A stretch of 64,000 nt of DNA. It comes from Devosia sp. 2618. Lineage in GTDB: Bacteria > Pseudomonadota > Alphaproteobacteria > Rhizobiales > Devosiaceae. Position numbers and translations under genes: made by a program. The notes beneath the pieces are model-generated. The model did not search any database, was not told the DNA's origin, and worked only from the letters and a program-made list of their open reading frames with translations. Of this stretch, positions 1 through 9,040 are shown piece by piece. The stretch covers positions 1,364,001-1,428,000 of the forward strand of contig NZ_JBEPOO010000001.1 of NCBI RefSeq assembly GCF_040546815.1. The letters are read 5' to 3'. Position 1 is the first letter of the stretch; each line of letters starts with the position of its first letter.

Positions 1-427
1 GAAACATCGACTCGCCAAAGAAGGCGCCGCCGATGGCGAGGCCATAGAGGCCACCGACCAGATCCCGGCCGTCCCATACTTCCACCGTGTGTGCGACGCC
101 CCGACGGAACAGTTCGCCATAGACGGAGCGAATGGTGCGGTTGATCCAGGTGTTGTCGCGGTCCTGCCCGACGGTGGCGCAGCCCTCGATGGTCGCTGCG
201 AAATCGCTGTCAACCTTGACGGTAAAACCCGTCTTGCGGATCGCCTTGCGCAGGCTGGTCGAGAGGTGAAAGCCATCGAGCGGGATGATGCCGCGCATTT
301 CCGGGCTAACCCAGAATATGTCCTCGTCCGTCGCGTCTTCGGCCATCGGGAAAATGCCGGCGCGATAGGCGCGAACGATCAGCTCGGGGGTGATGTCGAC
401 ATCGAAGGGGTCTTGTCGGCGGGCCAT
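1..427 (-). CDS. aat: Leucyl/phenylalanyl-tRNA--protein transferase, N-terminal part (cut by window edge)
   Basis: Aat transfers Leu or Phe from aminoacyl-tRNA to proteins with N-terminal Lys or Arg, making N-degrons for ClpS/ClpAP in the cytoplasm. About 142 codons from the ATG at 427 are present; the C-terminal part lies beyond the left edge. The translation starts MARRQDPFDV, then shows IFWVSPEMRGIIPLDGFH and ends in GGLYGLAIGGAFFGESMF, all signature blocks of the family. It is the last visible gene of a minus-strand series dsbA-like, aroQ, accB, accC, aat, a neighbourhood common in Hyphomicrobiales. A palindromic repeat separates it from accC, so cotranscription with accC is uncertain. 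Confidence 0.93.
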   Translation of the reverse strand, partial: MARRQDPFDVDITPELIVRAYRAGIFPMAEDATDEDIFWVSPEMRGIIPLDGFHLSTSLRKAIRKTGFTVKVDSDFAATIEGCATVGQDRDNTWINRTIRSVYGELFRRGVAHTVEVWDGRDLVGGLYGLAIGGAFFGESMF

Positions 428-431
428 CAGT

Positions 432-517
432 AGACCTCATCCTGAGCTTGTCGAAGGGCGAGGTCGTGGCACCATGCGGGCACGACCTCGTGGTTCGACG
501 GGCTCACCATGAGGTCT
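432..517. repeat. REP-like palindromic element, family A
   Basis: An 86-bp interrupted palindrome. The left end reads agacctcatcctgagc and the right end gctcaccatgaggtct, with inner arms cgaggtcgtg and cacgacctcg. Related units lie at 22727-22804, 48836-49013 and 59955-59995. It sits between the start of aat and the end of accC. Confidence 0.75.
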
Positions 518-544
518 GCTGCGACACCCATGATGAGCCTTCAA

Positions 545-1891
545 TCAGACCTTGTTCTCGGCCAGGTATTTTTCGAGCCAGTGAATGTCGTAATTTCCGG
601 CCAGAACGTCTGGCTCGCGGATCAGACGCTGGAACAGCGGCAGGGTGGTCTTGATACCGTCGATGACGAATTCGTCGATCGCGCGGCGCAGACGCTGCAG
701 GCATTCCTCACGGGTACGACCGTAAACGATCAGCTTGCCGATCAGCGAGTCGTAATAGGGCGGGATCTTGTAGCCCTGATAGACAGCAGAATCGACGCGC
801 ACACCAACGCCACCAGCGGGGTGGTAGAAGGTGATCGTGCCCGGCGATGGTGCGAAGGTCTGTGGGTCTTCAGCATTGATACGCACTTCGATGGCATGGC
901 CATAAAAGCTCACATCGGACTGACGCATCGACAGCTTCTCGCCCGAAGCGACACGAATCTGTTCGTAGACGATGTCGATGCCGGTGATGCGTTCCGTAAC
1001 CGGATGCTCCACCTGCAGACGGGTGTTCATTTCGATGAAATAAAACTCGCCATTCTCGTACAGGAACTCGATCGTGCCAGCTCCCGAATACTTCAGCTTG
1101 CGCATCGCGGCGGCGCAGATCTCGCCGATCTTGTCGCGCTCTTCCGGCTTGATGGTGGGGCCACCGGCCTCTTCCCAAACCTTCTGGTGACGACGCTGCA
1201 GCGAGCAGTCACGCACACCAAGATGCACGGCATTGCCCTGGCCATCGCCAAGCACCTGCACTTCGATATGGCGCGGCTTGCCGAGGTACTTTTCCATATA
1301 GACGGAATCGTTGCCAAAGGCGGCCTTGGCTTCGGTGCGCGCGGTCGACCAGGCTTCGAGAACGTCGGCTTCGGTCTTGGCGACCTTCATGCCGCGACCA
1401 CCACCACCGGCGGTTGCCTTGATCAGAACCGGATAGCCGATTTCGCGGGCGGTCTTGATCGCGTCTTCGTCGCTTTCAACGGCGCCGACAGAGCCGGGAA
1501 CGACCGGAATACCAAGCTCGACGGCGGTCTTCTTTGCCGTGATCTTGTCGCCCATAATTTCGATATGGTGCGACGAGGGACCGATAAAGGTCACCTTGTG
1601 CTCGGTCAAAATCTTGGCGAAACGGGCGTTTTCCGACAGGAACCCGTAACCGGGATGTACCGCATCGGCGCCAGTGATCTCGCAGGCCGCCATGATCGAC
1701 GGAATGTTGAGATAGCTGTCCTTGGCGGCTGGCGGACCAATGCAGACGCTTTCGTCGGCGAGGCGCACATGCATGGCATTGGCGTCGGCCGTCGAATGCA
1801 CCGCAACGGTCTGGATACCCAGTTCCTTGCAGGCGCGCAGGATGCGCAGAGCGATTTCGCCGCGATTGGCGATGAGGACCTTTTGGAACAT
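545..1891 (-). CDS. accC: Acetyl-CoA carboxylase, biotin carboxylase subunit
   Basis: AccC carboxylates the biotin of BCCP (AccB) with ATP and bicarbonate, the first half-reaction of malonyl-CoA synthesis for fatty acids. The product has 448 residues, the usual length. An N-terminal Rossmann-like part (MFQKVLIANRGEIALRI) precedes the ATP-grasp domain with the glycine-rich loop GGGGRGMKVA and the catalytic block EMNTRLQVEHPVTE. An in-frame codon lies further upstream (1948) inside accB, but the ATG at 1891 matches the family N-terminus and has the purine-rich stretch aaggggga before it. It starts 10 bp after the accB stop, so accB-accC form one transcription unit. Confidence 0.97.
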   Translation of the reverse strand: MFQKVLIANRGEIALRILRACKELGIQTVAVHSTADANAMHVRLADESVCIGPPAAKDSYLNIPSIMAACEITGADAVHPGYGFLSENARFAKILTEHKVTFIGPSSHHIEIMGDKITAKKTAVELGIPVVPGSVGAVESDEDAIKTAREIGYPVLIKATAGGGGRGMKVAKTEADVLEAWSTARTEAKAAFGNDSVYMEKYLGKPRHIEVQVLGDGQGNAVHLGVRDCSLQRRHQKVWEEAGGPTIKPEERDKIGEICAAAMRKLKYSGAGTIEFLYENGEFYFIEMNTRLQVEHPVTERITGIDIVYEQIRVASGEKLSMRQSDVSFYGHAIEVRINAEDPQTFAPSPGTITFYHPAGGVGVRVDSAVYQGYKIPPYYDSLIGKLIVYGRTREECLQRLRRAIDEFVIDGIKTTLPLFQRLIREPDVLAGNYDIHWLEKYLAENKV

Positions 1892-1901
1892 GAAGTCCCC
1901 C

Positions 1902-2402
1902 TTACTCGATGACGACGAGCGGCTCGCCGTATTCCACCGGCTGTGCATCCTGAACGAGAATGCGCGTGACGGTGCCGGAGCGATGCGCCGGGATCTGGTT
2001 CATGGTCTTCATGGCTTCAATGATCAGCAGCGTCTGGCCCTCGGTGACCTTGGTGCCAACTTCGGCAAAGGTTGGCTTGCCTGGCTCTGGCGAACGGTAG
2101 GCAGTGCCAACCATTGGCGAGGTCAGCGTGCCTGGGTTCGACGCGAGGTCTTCGGCTGCGGCAGGGGCAGCTACAGGAACCGAGCCAGCAGGCGCGATCG
2201 AAGCTGGCGCGGCAGCGGCTGGGCCTGGCGCATAATACTGCGGCGGAGGCGCCGCATAGGTCACGCCTTCATTGGCGTATGAGCGGGTGACGCGGACCCG
2301 GAAGTCCTCCTGCTCGATCTCGATTTCAGCGAGATTTTCCTTGTTGAGCAGCTCGGCAATGGTCCGGATCAGGTCCTGATCCACTTGCGATGACTTGGTC
2401 AT
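1902..2402 (-). CDS. accB: Acetyl-CoA carboxylase biotin carboxyl carrier protein
   Basis: BCCP carries the carboxybiotin between AccC and the carboxyltransferase AccAD. The 166-residue protein has a helical N-terminal part (1-45), an Ala/Pro-rich flexible linker (about 50-90) and a C-terminal biotinyl-lipoyl domain. The biotin attachment motif is EAMKTMN with the modified lysine at residue 132; the usual motif is EAMKMMN, so the Thr is a mild variant. Translation of accC follows after 10 bp and aroQ ends 34 bp upstream, so aroQ-accB-accC probably form one operon. Confidence 0.97.
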   Translation of the reverse strand: MTKSSQVDQDLIRTIAELLNKENLAEIEIEQEDFRVRVTRSYANEGVTYAAPPPQYYAPGPAAAAPASIAPAGSVPVAAPAAAEDLASNPGTLTSPMVGTAYRSPEPGKPTFAEVGTKVTEGQTLLIIEAMKTMNQIPAHRSGTVTRILVQDAQPVEYGEPLVVIE

Positions 2403-2436
2403 TCTTGTCGGTCTCCCGCGCTAAACGCGTTGATCG

Positions 2437-2874
2437 TTATTTCAGTTTATCGGCGAGCGCTATGAGCGCCAGTCTATACCCGGTGACGCCAAAGCCGCAA
2501 ATGACGCCAAAGGCGACGGCCGACACATAGGAATGGTGCCGGAAGGCTTCGCGCTGATGGATGTTGGAAATGTGCACTTCGGCAACCGGCAGGCCCACGC
2601 CCTTGAGGGCATCGGGGATCGCCACCGAAGTGTGCGAGTAACCGGCCGGATTGATGATGATGGCATCGGCGGTTTCACGCGCTTCATGGATCCAGGTGAT
2701 CAGCTCACCCTCATGATTGGACTGCCGGAAATCGACGCTCAGCCCCAATTCGTCGCCGACCTGCTTGCACAGATTTTCGACGTCTTTGAGTGTCTCCGAA
2801 CCATAGATTCCCGGCTCGCGAGTTCCGAGCAGGTTGAGGTTCGGGCCATTGAGGACAAGAACGCGCTTAGCCAT
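2437..2874 (-). CDS. aroQ: 3-dehydroquinate dehydratase, type II
   Basis: Catalyses trans-dehydration of 3-dehydroquinate to 3-dehydroshikimate in the shikimate pathway. The 145-residue product has the type II hallmarks: [18 protein letters not shown] with the catalytic tyrosine, [22 protein letters not shown] and [17 protein letters not shown] with the catalytic histidine. The frame is open to 2913, but the ATG at 2874 gives the family N-terminus ([12 protein letters not shown]). It lies between the thiol oxidoreductase gene (93 bp upstream) and accB (34 bp downstream). The other shikimate gene of the window, aroA, is unlinked at 31.2 kb. Confidence 0.96.
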   Translation of the reverse strand: MAKRVLVLNGPNLNLLGTREPGIYGSETLKDVENLCKQVGDELGLSVDFRQSNHEGELITWIHEARETADAIIINPAGYSHTSVAIPDALKGVGLPVAEVHISNIHQREAFRHHSYVSAVAFGVICGFGVTGYRLALIALADKLK

Positions 2875-2967
2875 TATTTTTGCCTTTTGCACCGGCGCTT
2901 TGGGACAGCGCAAGAGCGGTTATACGAAATGCACCGAAAAGGCAAAAAACACGGCAGAATTTGGGCC

Positions 2968-3831
2968 TTAGCCCTTGCATTGGGTCTCTCCACAAGCCCG
3001 CATATTGGCAATGCGGCTGCGCAGCTCGTCGGCGCCAATGGCACCGGGAATGATCTCGTTACCGATGATATAGGTCGGGGTGCCGGTGATGTTGAGCGCG
3101 CGGGCGATCTCGTAGGAGGTCTGGATCGACTTCGAGACGGCTTCGCTGCCCATATCGAGTTCGATCGACACCGGGCTCAGGCCCAGATCGGCAGCGGCGG
3201 CGAGGGCCACCTGCTTGTCGACCTGGCCACGGCTGGTGAACAGGGCTTCGTGGAAGGTCCAGTAGTCCACATCTGCGTCGCCAACCAGCACGGCCACGCG
3301 GGCCGCATCGATTGATTCGTTGGAGAGGATCGGGAATTCCTTGAGGATGACGCGCAGGTTCGGGTCTTCGGCCAAGAGGGCCGCCATGTCTGGCACAGCA
3401 GCGCGGCAATAACCGCAATTGTAGTCAAAGAACTCGACCAGCGTGACGTCGCCATCCGGGTTGCCAATGACGATCTGGCCGGGTGCGTTGAAGATCTTGT
3501 CCTGCATGGCGGCGATTGCCGTCTTGGAGCTGGCGCGGGATTCGGCCTGCAGGGTCGAATCGAGCGCAACGGACATGCGCTGCAGGATTTTTGGATCGCT
3601 CATCAGGTAGGATTCGATCAGCGGGTTGATCGTGTCGGCATCGATCGCGGCAACCGCTGGCGTCGATTCGGTTGGCTTGCGGGTCGCGTCATAGGAAGCG
3701 ATGGCCTGGTCGATCATCACCTGAACGGCAGCGGTATCGGTCTGCGGCGCGGGCTTGTTGACCACCGAATAGCCCAAGGCCCCGGCCAAAACGCCCACCA
3801 GGGCAACAAGGGCAAAAGTGACGCGCGACAT
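2968..3831 (-). CDS. DsbA/Com1-like periplasmic thiol:disulfide oxidoreductase
   Basis: A thioredoxin-fold oxidoreductase exported by an N-terminal hydrophobic segment (residues 4-22, beginning MSRVTFALVALVG). A helical region (about 35-115) precedes the thioredoxin domain. The redox motif is CGYC at residues 139-142 in FFDYNCGYCRAAVP, and the cis-proline loop is ITGTPTYIIG. The family (DsbA/DsbG/Com1, COG1651) makes or isomerises disulfides in periplasmic proteins; which of the two cannot be told from sequence. The ATG at 3831 was chosen over an upstream in-frame codon (3921) because the signal sequence begins there. First gene of the series toward aroQ-accBC. Confidence 0.9.
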   Translation of the reverse strand: MSRVTFALVALVGVLAGALGYSVVNKPAPQTDTAAVQVMIDQAIASYDATRKPTESTPAVAAIDADTINPLIESYLMSDPKILQRMSVALDSTLQAESRASSKTAIAAMQDKIFNAPGQIVIGNPDGDVTLVEFFDYNCGYCRAAVPDMAALLAEDPNLRVILKEFPILSNESIDAARVAVLVGDADVDYWTFHEALFTSRGQVDKQVALAAAADLGLSPVSIELDMGSEAVSKSIQTSYEIARALNITGTPTYIIGNEIIPGAIGADELRSRIANMRACGETQCKG

Positions 3832-3987
3832 GGACCGGAGGCTCCCGCAATATTTCGTTGTGCTGCTTCTAGCAGAGCAGCAACCACATTGGCACCCAGG
3901 AGTGTCGGGCGTCTTACCCAAGCCATCAATTGTTGTTGAGGCACGCCGCAGAACGGGCTAGGCCCCATGGGTAGCAAGGAACCGCCC

Positions 3988-5133
3988 ATGACCGACCAGC
4001 CTGCCGACGGCTTGATGCCATTTCATGCCATGGAAATCCTCAAGCGCGCCAAGGCCATTGAGGCAACCGGGCGGACGGTGTGCCACCTCGAGGTGGGTGA
4101 GCCCGGCTCTCCACCCGCGCCACGCGTGATCGAGGCGGTCGCCAGGGCTTTGCCGCAGGCGCAGGGCTATACCAATGCCAAGGGACTGCACGAACTGCGC
4201 GACGGACTGGCGAAATACTATGCCGAGCAGCACGCGGTCAGCGTCGATCCCGACTCGATCCTGTGCACCATGGGTTCGTCGGCCGGCTTCATCATTGCAT
4301 TCCACACCGCATTCCGCCCCGGCGCGCGCATAGCCATCACGCGACCCGGTTATCCGGCCTATGTGAACACGCTGCTGGGCCTTGGCTTCGGCATCGCCGA
4401 AATTCCGCTGACCGCCGCCAATGGCTGGCGTCTGACCGGCGCCGATATTGCCGCCGCCCATGCCGACCAGCCATTCGATGGATTGCTGTTTGCCAGCCCG
4501 GCAAACCCGACGGGCGCCGCGGTCGACCGGGCAGGGCTGCAGGACATCGTCGATACCTGCAAGCGCCTCGGCGTGCGGCTGATCTCGGATGAAATCTACC
4601 ATGGGCTCGACTATCGAGGCCCATCGGTCAGCGCGCTGGAGCTGACCCGCGACGCCATCATCATCAACAGCTTTTCCAAATACTATTGCATGACCGGCTG
4701 GCGCATCGGCTGGATGGTGTTGCCGGACGATTTGATCCGGCGCGCCGAAATCCTGCAGCAAAACCTTTTCATCTCGGCGCCAACGTTGAGCCAGATCGCG
4801 GCCACGGTGGCGCTCGGTGAGCGCGATTATGCGGAGGAACAAAAGGCGGGCTACGCCGCCAATCGCGTGCTGCTCAATGATGGCCTCCACGCGCTTGGCT
4901 TTGACATCGGCACCCCGTCGGACGGCGCGTTCTATGCCTATGCGGGCATCAGTTCATTCTCCAACGACTCGCTGAGCTTTTGCGAAACGCTGCTGGACGA
5001 AGCGGGTGTTGCGGTGACGCCGGGGATCGATTTCGACCGGGCCGGCGGCAACCGCTATGTCCGCTTCTCCTATGCCGGCAAGCGCGAGCAGATTGAACTC
5101 GCCCTCGAACGGATGCGTGGCTTTCTCAAGTAG
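3988..5133 (+). CDS. PLP-dependent aminotransferase, class I/II
   Basis: A fold-type I aminotransferase of 381 residues. Visible: substrate-proximal VGEPGSPP (36-43), TRPGYPAY (118-125), ASPANPTG with the PLP-contacting Asn173, SDEIYHGLDY with Asp201 and Tyr204, the Schiff-base lysine K231 in NSFSKYYCMTGWRIGW, and the C-terminal carboxylate-binding arginine in RYVRFSYA. The amino acid used is not determinable; aspartate/alanine-type enzymes look like this. Another ATG lies at 3967, but the one at 3988 has an aagga ribosome site about 7 bp before it. It is divergent from the thiol oxidoreductase gene and convergent with the VOC gene, only 6 bp apart at the stops. Confidence 0.9.
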   Translation: MTDQPADGLMPFHAMEILKRAKAIEATGRTVCHLEVGEPGSPPAPRVIEAVARALPQAQGYTNAKGLHELRDGLAKYYAEQHAVSVDPDSILCTMGSSAGFIIAFHTAFRPGARIAITRPGYPAYVNTLLGLGFGIAEIPLTAANGWRLTGADIAAAHADQPFDGLLFASPANPTGAAVDRAGLQDIVDTCKRLGVRLISDEIYHGLDYRGPSVSALELTRDAIIINSFSKYYCMTGWRIGWMVLPDDLIRRAEILQQNLFISAPTLSQIAATVALGERDYAEEQKAGYAANRVLLNDGLHALGFDIGTPSDGAFYAYAGISSFSNDSLSFCETLLDEAGVAVTPGIDFDRAGGNRYVRFSYAGKREQIELALERMRGFLK

Positions 5134-5139
5134 TCCAGA

Positions 5140-5514
5140 TCAGCGCGGATTGGCGGCGACGGCAAAAACGCGCAGGCGATGCCCGTCAGGGTCTTCGGCG
5201 GTAAAGGTGAAGCCAAAGTCCATTCGCGTGGGCGACTGCAGGATGGTTGCGCCCTTGGCGCTCCAGTCCTCGTAGGTTGCCGTAACCGCGGCGTCATTGT
5301 CTTCGCTGAAGCCAATTTCGAGGCCGCCGGCATCGCGCGGTGCCGGCTCGATTTCGCCCCTGATCCACAGCCCCAGTCGGATGCCATTGGGCAGCACATA
5401 GAGCACGAAGGATGGGCTGTTTTCGACCGGCTTGATGCCCAAGAGGTTAGAGTAGAATGCCTCGCTACGAGCGGGGTCGGCGACGGACAGCAGAAGGTAA
5501 TTGAGAATACGCAT
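5140..5514 (-). CDS. VOC-family protein (glyoxalase/bleomycin-resistance fold)
   Basis: A 124-residue vicinal-oxygen-chelate protein with two beta-alpha-beta-beta-beta modules: MRILNYLLLSVADPARSEAFY at the start and EDPDGHRLRVFAVAANPR at the end. Family members bind a metal and act on small molecules or sequester antibiotics; no function can be assigned. The frame is open to 5730, but the ATG at 5514 has a perfect aaaggaga site just upstream and matches the family start. It lies 61 bp after the WYL/HTH regulator gene on the same strand, a frequent pairing for YafY-type regulators, so the regulator may control it. Confidence 0.88.
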   Translation of the reverse strand: MRILNYLLLSVADPARSEAFYSNLLGIKPVENSPSFVLYVLPNGIRLGLWIRGEIEPAPRDAGGLEIGFSEDNDAAVTATYEDWSAKGATILQSPTRMDFGFTFTAEDPDGHRLRVFAVAANPR

Positions 5515-5575
5515 GGTGGTCTCCTTTGATGGAGAGACCATGCGCCAATGGGGTGTCAGTTTCCGGCAGTGGCTG

Positions 5576-6268
5576 TCAGGTCGGGGGCGAAATGTTGTTC
5601 TGCGCTCGCCAGGCCTTGAGCATTTCCGCACGGCGACGCGGATAGCGAATCTCGGTCGTCTCAAGCCTCGTGATGCGATCGATGCGGAAATGGCGAAAAT
5701 CCTGCCGTAACTCGCACCAGCCGCCAACAATCCGCGCCTGCTCGAAAAAGCCGATCAGGAACGGCCAGATCGTCCTTTCCGTTTCGCGGCCATCAAGGTC
5801 GGCATAGGTGATGATCAGCTTGCGCTCATCGCGGACGGCGAGGCGGATCAATCCGGCGTCGACGCTGGCTGGTGGCGGTCCCATCCGCGCGACCAGCAGA
5901 TTGGTCGCCTCGGCCCGCTCGCGCAAATCCTTGGGCAGCACGGCGGTGATCTTGCTCAGCGCCTGCTTGGCCGATTGGCTCAACCGGCTGTCATCGGCAC
6001 GCGCCGCGACCCAGCGCGAGCCTAGCACGATGGCTTCGATTTCGTCAGCCGAGAACATCAGGGGCGGCAGGGTAAAGCCGGGGCGCAGCACATAACCAAG
6101 GCCCGGCTCGCCAACGACGTCCGCGCCTTGCGCCTGTAGCGTGGCGATATCGCGATAGAGCGTGCGGATGGAAATGCCGAGTTCGGCTGCAAGGTCAGGC
6201 CCGGTCACCGGTGTCGTCCGGTTGCGCAGCAATTGCAGCAGATCGAGCAGTCGGTTGGTGCGAGACAT
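5576..6268 (-). CDS. YafY-type HTH/WYL-domain transcriptional regulator
   Basis: A 230-residue regulator with an N-terminal DeoR/HTH_11-type winged helix (residues 1-60: RLLDLLQLLRNR, then LAAELGISIRTLYRDIATL as recognition unit) and a C-terminal WYL region (about 130-215, IITYADLDGRETERTIWPF) thought to sense small ligands or nucleic acids. The ATG at 6268 follows directly after the rne terminator on the same strand. Its likely target is its own operon with the downstream VOC gene. The ligand is unknown. Confidence 0.88.
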   Translation of the reverse strand: MSRTNRLLDLLQLLRNRTTPVTGPDLAAELGISIRTLYRDIATLQAQGADVVGEPGLGYVLRPGFTLPPLMFSADEIEAIVLGSRWVAARADDSRLSQSAKQALSKITAVLPKDLRERAEATNLLVARMGPPPASVDAGLIRLAVRDERKLIITYADLDGRETERTIWPFLIGFFEQARIVGGWCELRQDFRHFRIDRITRLETTEIRYPRRRAEMLKAWRAQNNISPPT

Positions 6269-6286
6269 GGGCGCTCAAAAAGAGAA

Positions 6287-6308
6287 AAGGCGGCCCGAAG
6301 GCCGCCTT
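6287..6308 (-). terminator. Rho-independent terminator of rne
   Basis: A 9-bp stem aaggcggcc/ggccgcctt with a TTCG tetraloop when read on the minus strand. It is followed by ttttctcttttt, ends 8 bp after the rne stop and precedes the regulator ATG. Confidence 0.88.
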
Positions 6309-6316
6309 TGTTATTT

Positions 6317-9040
6317 CTAGCCAAGACCGAGGCGGCGCTGCCACCAACCGGCTTTTTTCTTGGGCTGCTCTTCGGCATCGCCTTCGACTTCAGCCTTTGG
6401 CGCGCTGGAGGACACCACGACGCCTTCGGCGGGCAGTTCCTTTTTGACGCGACGCGACTTTGGAGCCTCTTCGGCAACCTCAGCTGCAGCTGGTGCTGCA
6501 ACGGGTGCCTCTGGCGCTGGAGCAGGGGCCGCTTCAGCGACAGGCGCCGCTTCGGCAACCGACACAGCTGGCGCGGCTTCCTCCGTCTCAGCCTTTGGCT
6601 TGCGGGCCCGTGGCTTGCGCTTTGGCTTTTCGGCGGCAGCAGGAGCTTCCGCCTCAGCTTCCACCGGGGCCGCTACTTCGGCCGGTGCTGCAGCTTCAGC
6701 TGGCGCGGCTTCCGCCGTTTCAGCCTTTGGCTTGCGAGCCCGTGGCTTGCGCTTTGGCTTTTCGGCGGCTGCGGCAGCAGCTTCAGCTGCCGCTTCCACT
6801 GGAGCCGTTTCGGCAGCGACGATGTCGTCCTGAGCCAGCAGTTCGCCGGCAACAGCTTCGGTTTCCGAAGCTGTCAGGCCCTCTTCGCCAGCTGGCGATG
6901 GAGCGCGTTCTGCACCTTCTTCGCCTTCACGACGATTGCGGCGACCACCACGGCGGCCACGACGGCGGCGCTTGCGTGGCTCGTCATCGGAACGGGCCTC
7001 GCCGTTGGCGCCGACGGTTGCTTCCTCGTGGTCGCCTTCGGCGTCTTCGTCGTCAGCCACGGCTTCCGCTTCAACGCTTGGTGCCTGTGCGGCGCGCTGC
7101 TGCTGTGGACGCTGACCATTCTCTTCGCGATCGGCACCGCCACGACGGCGGCGACGACGACGACGACGGCCTTCGCCTTCACCAGCTTCGGCGGCGGCAG
7201 CAGCCGGACGGGCTTCTGCCTCGGCTTCTTCGTCCTCGACTTCGTCGATGATATCGTCGTCTGCGTCGTCTTCGATCACGGCGCTATCGACACGAACATG
7301 TTCGGTCGCGCGCTGTTCGGCATAAGCGATGACGCGGGCTTCGCCCTTTTCGATCGCGAACTGGTTACCGGTCAGCTTGCCGTCAGCCGTGATGGTGATC
7401 GACAGCTGATTGCGGATTTCGAGAGCAGTCAGAGTCTCGCGCTTGAAGTTGAGGATATAGAGCGCAACATCGACCGGCACGCGGACGTTGATCGACTGGC
7501 CCTGACGGCGCAGCACGTGATCTTCGATGTGACGCATGATCATCAGCGCCAGCGACTCGACCGAACGCACGAGACCCGTGCCATCGCAGATCGGGCACTT
7601 GTGGGTCGAGCTTTCGACAACGCCGAAGCGGATACGCTGACGGCTCATTTCCATCAGGCCGAAATGGCTGATGCGGCCAACCTGGATGCGGGCACGGTCG
7701 TCCTTGAGGCAATCCTTGAGCTTGCGCTCGACGGCCCGGTTGGAACGGTTCTCCATCATGTCGATGAAGTCGATGACGATCAGGCCGGCCAGATCGCGCA
7801 GGCGGAGCTGACGCGACACTTCTTCGGCCGCTTCCAGATTGGTCTGGAGCGCGGTGTCCTCGATATTGTGCTCCTTGGTGGAGCGGCCCGAGTTCACGTC
7901 GATCGAAACCAGGGCTTCGGTCGGGTTGATGACGATATAGCCGCCAGAGGGCAGGGTGACCGTCGGCGAGAACATCGAATCAAGCTGGGCTTCGATGCCA
8001 TACTTGGAGAACAGCGGCTGATCTTCCTTGTAGAGCTGCACGTTCTTGGCGTGGCTCGGCATGATCATGCGCATGAAGTCTTTGGCTTCGCGGTAGGCGT
8101 CGTCGCCCGCGACCTGAACCTCGTCGATGTCCTTGTTATAGAGATCGCGAATGGTGCGCTTGATGAGCGAGCCTTCTTCATAGACGAGGCATGGTGCCTG
8201 CGACTTGAGGGTCAGCTCACGCACGCTCTCCCAGAGGCGCATCAGATATTCAAAGTCGCGCTTGACCTCGGCCTTGGTGCGCGAAGCACCCGCCGTGCGC
8301 AAAATGACGCCCATGCCCTGCGGCACTTCCAGATCGGACGTGATTTCCTTGAGGCGCTTGCGGTCTGCAGCGTTGGTGATCTTGCGCGAAATGCCGCCAC
8401 CGCGAGCGGTGTTGGGCATCAGCACCGAATAACGGCCAGCCAGCGACAGATAGGTCGTCAGAGCCGCGCCCTTATTGCCGCGCTCTTCCTTGACCACCTG
8501 CACCAGCATGACCTGGCGGCGCTTGATGACTTCCTGGATCTTGTAGTGGCGACGGCTCTGGCTCGAGCGGCGACGCTCGGGCACTTCTTCAAGCGCATCG
8601 GCACCACCGATCGACTCGACAGGCTCGGTATTGGCCGGTGCCTGCTCGATATGGCTGGCGCCTTCCATGTCCTGCGTGTCGGTCTCGGCGTCAGGCTCGG
8701 TTACGCCTTCGGGGAGCGAGATGTTCTCGTCCACGTCGTCGTGATGGTCTTCGGCCTCTTCGTCGCGCAGCAGCGCTTCGCGGTCGGCAACAGGGATCTG
8801 GTAGTAGTCAGGATGGATTTCGCTGAAAGCGAGGAAGCCGTGGCGATTGCCGCCATACTCCACAAACGCAGCCTGCAAGGACGGCTCAACGCGCGTTACC
8901 TTGGCGAGGTAGATGTTACCCCGCAACTGGCGGCGGGTCGCCGATTCAAAATCGAACTCGTCGAGCCTGTTACCCGATGTGACGACAATCCGTGTTTCTT
9001 CCGGGTGGATGGCATCCACCAGCATTCTCTTGGTAGCCAT
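6317..9040 (-). CDS. rne: Ribonuclease E (RNase E/G family), degradosome endonuclease
   Basis: RNase E makes the initial cuts in mRNA decay and rRNA/tRNA processing and scaffolds the degradosome. The 907-residue product starts MATKRMLVDAIHPEETRIVV (ATG at 9040; the frame stays open to 9163 without a better start). It has an S1 RNA-binding domain (about 35-120, AAFVEYGGNRHGFLAF) split by an acidic insert, the catalytic SIDVNSGRST with the metal-binding Asp, and the zinc-link CPICDGTG. The C-terminal third (about 590-907) is disordered: Arg-rich and Ala/Glu-rich, with two copies of a KPKRKPRARKPKAET block. A dedicated terminator follows and a leader of up to several hundred bases precedes it. 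Confidence 0.97.
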   Translation of the reverse strand: MATKRMLVDAIHPEETRIVVTSGNRLDEFDFESATRRQLRGNIYLAKVTRVEPSLQAAFVEYGGNRHGFLAFSEIHPDYYQIPVADREALLRDEEAEDHHDDVDENISLPEGVTEPDAETDTQDMEGASHIEQAPANTEPVESIGGADALEEVPERRRSSQSRRHYKIQEVIKRRQVMLVQVVKEERGNKGAALTTYLSLAGRYSVLMPNTARGGGISRKITNAADRKRLKEITSDLEVPQGMGVILRTAGASRTKAEVKRDFEYLMRLWESVRELTLKSQAPCLVYEEGSLIKRTIRDLYNKDIDEVQVAGDDAYREAKDFMRMIMPSHAKNVQLYKEDQPLFSKYGIEAQLDSMFSPTVTLPSGGYIVINPTEALVSIDVNSGRSTKEHNIEDTALQTNLEAAEEVSRQLRLRDLAGLIVIDFIDMMENRSNRAVERKLKDCLKDDRARIQVGRISHFGLMEMSRQRIRFGVVESSTHKCPICDGTGLVRSVESLALMIMRHIEDHVLRRQGQSINVRVPVDVALYILNFKRETLTALEIRNQLSITITADGKLTGNQFAIEKGEARVIAYAEQRATEHVRVDSAVIEDDADDDIIDEVEDEEAEAEARPAAAAAEAGEGEGRRRRRRRRRGGADREENGQRPQQQRAAQAPSVEAEAVADDEDAEGDHEEATVGANGEARSDDEPRKRRRRGRRGGRRNRREGEEGAERAPSPAGEEGLTASETEAVAGELLAQDDIVAAETAPVEAAAEAAAAAAEKPKRKPRARKPKAETAEAAPAEAAAPAEVAAPVEAEAEAPAAAEKPKRKPRARKPKAETEEAAPAVSVAEAAPVAEAAPAPAPEAPVAAPAAAEVAEEAPKSRRVKKELPAEGVVVSSSAPKAEVEGDAEEQPKKKAGWWQRRLGLG
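6569..6637. repeat. Direct repeat copy 1 inside rne 3' part
   Basis: A 69-bp segment nearly identical to 6701-6769 (about three substitutions by eye). It encodes the basic KPKRKPRARKPKAET module of the RNase E tail. The starts are 132 bp apart, so the copies are in frame. Confidence 0.85.
6701..6769. repeat. Direct repeat copy 2 inside rne 3' part
   Basis: Second copy of the 69-bp basic-module repeat; see 6569-6637. The DNA identity is higher than amino-acid selection alone requires, which suggests a fairly recent internal duplication. Confidence 0.85.
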
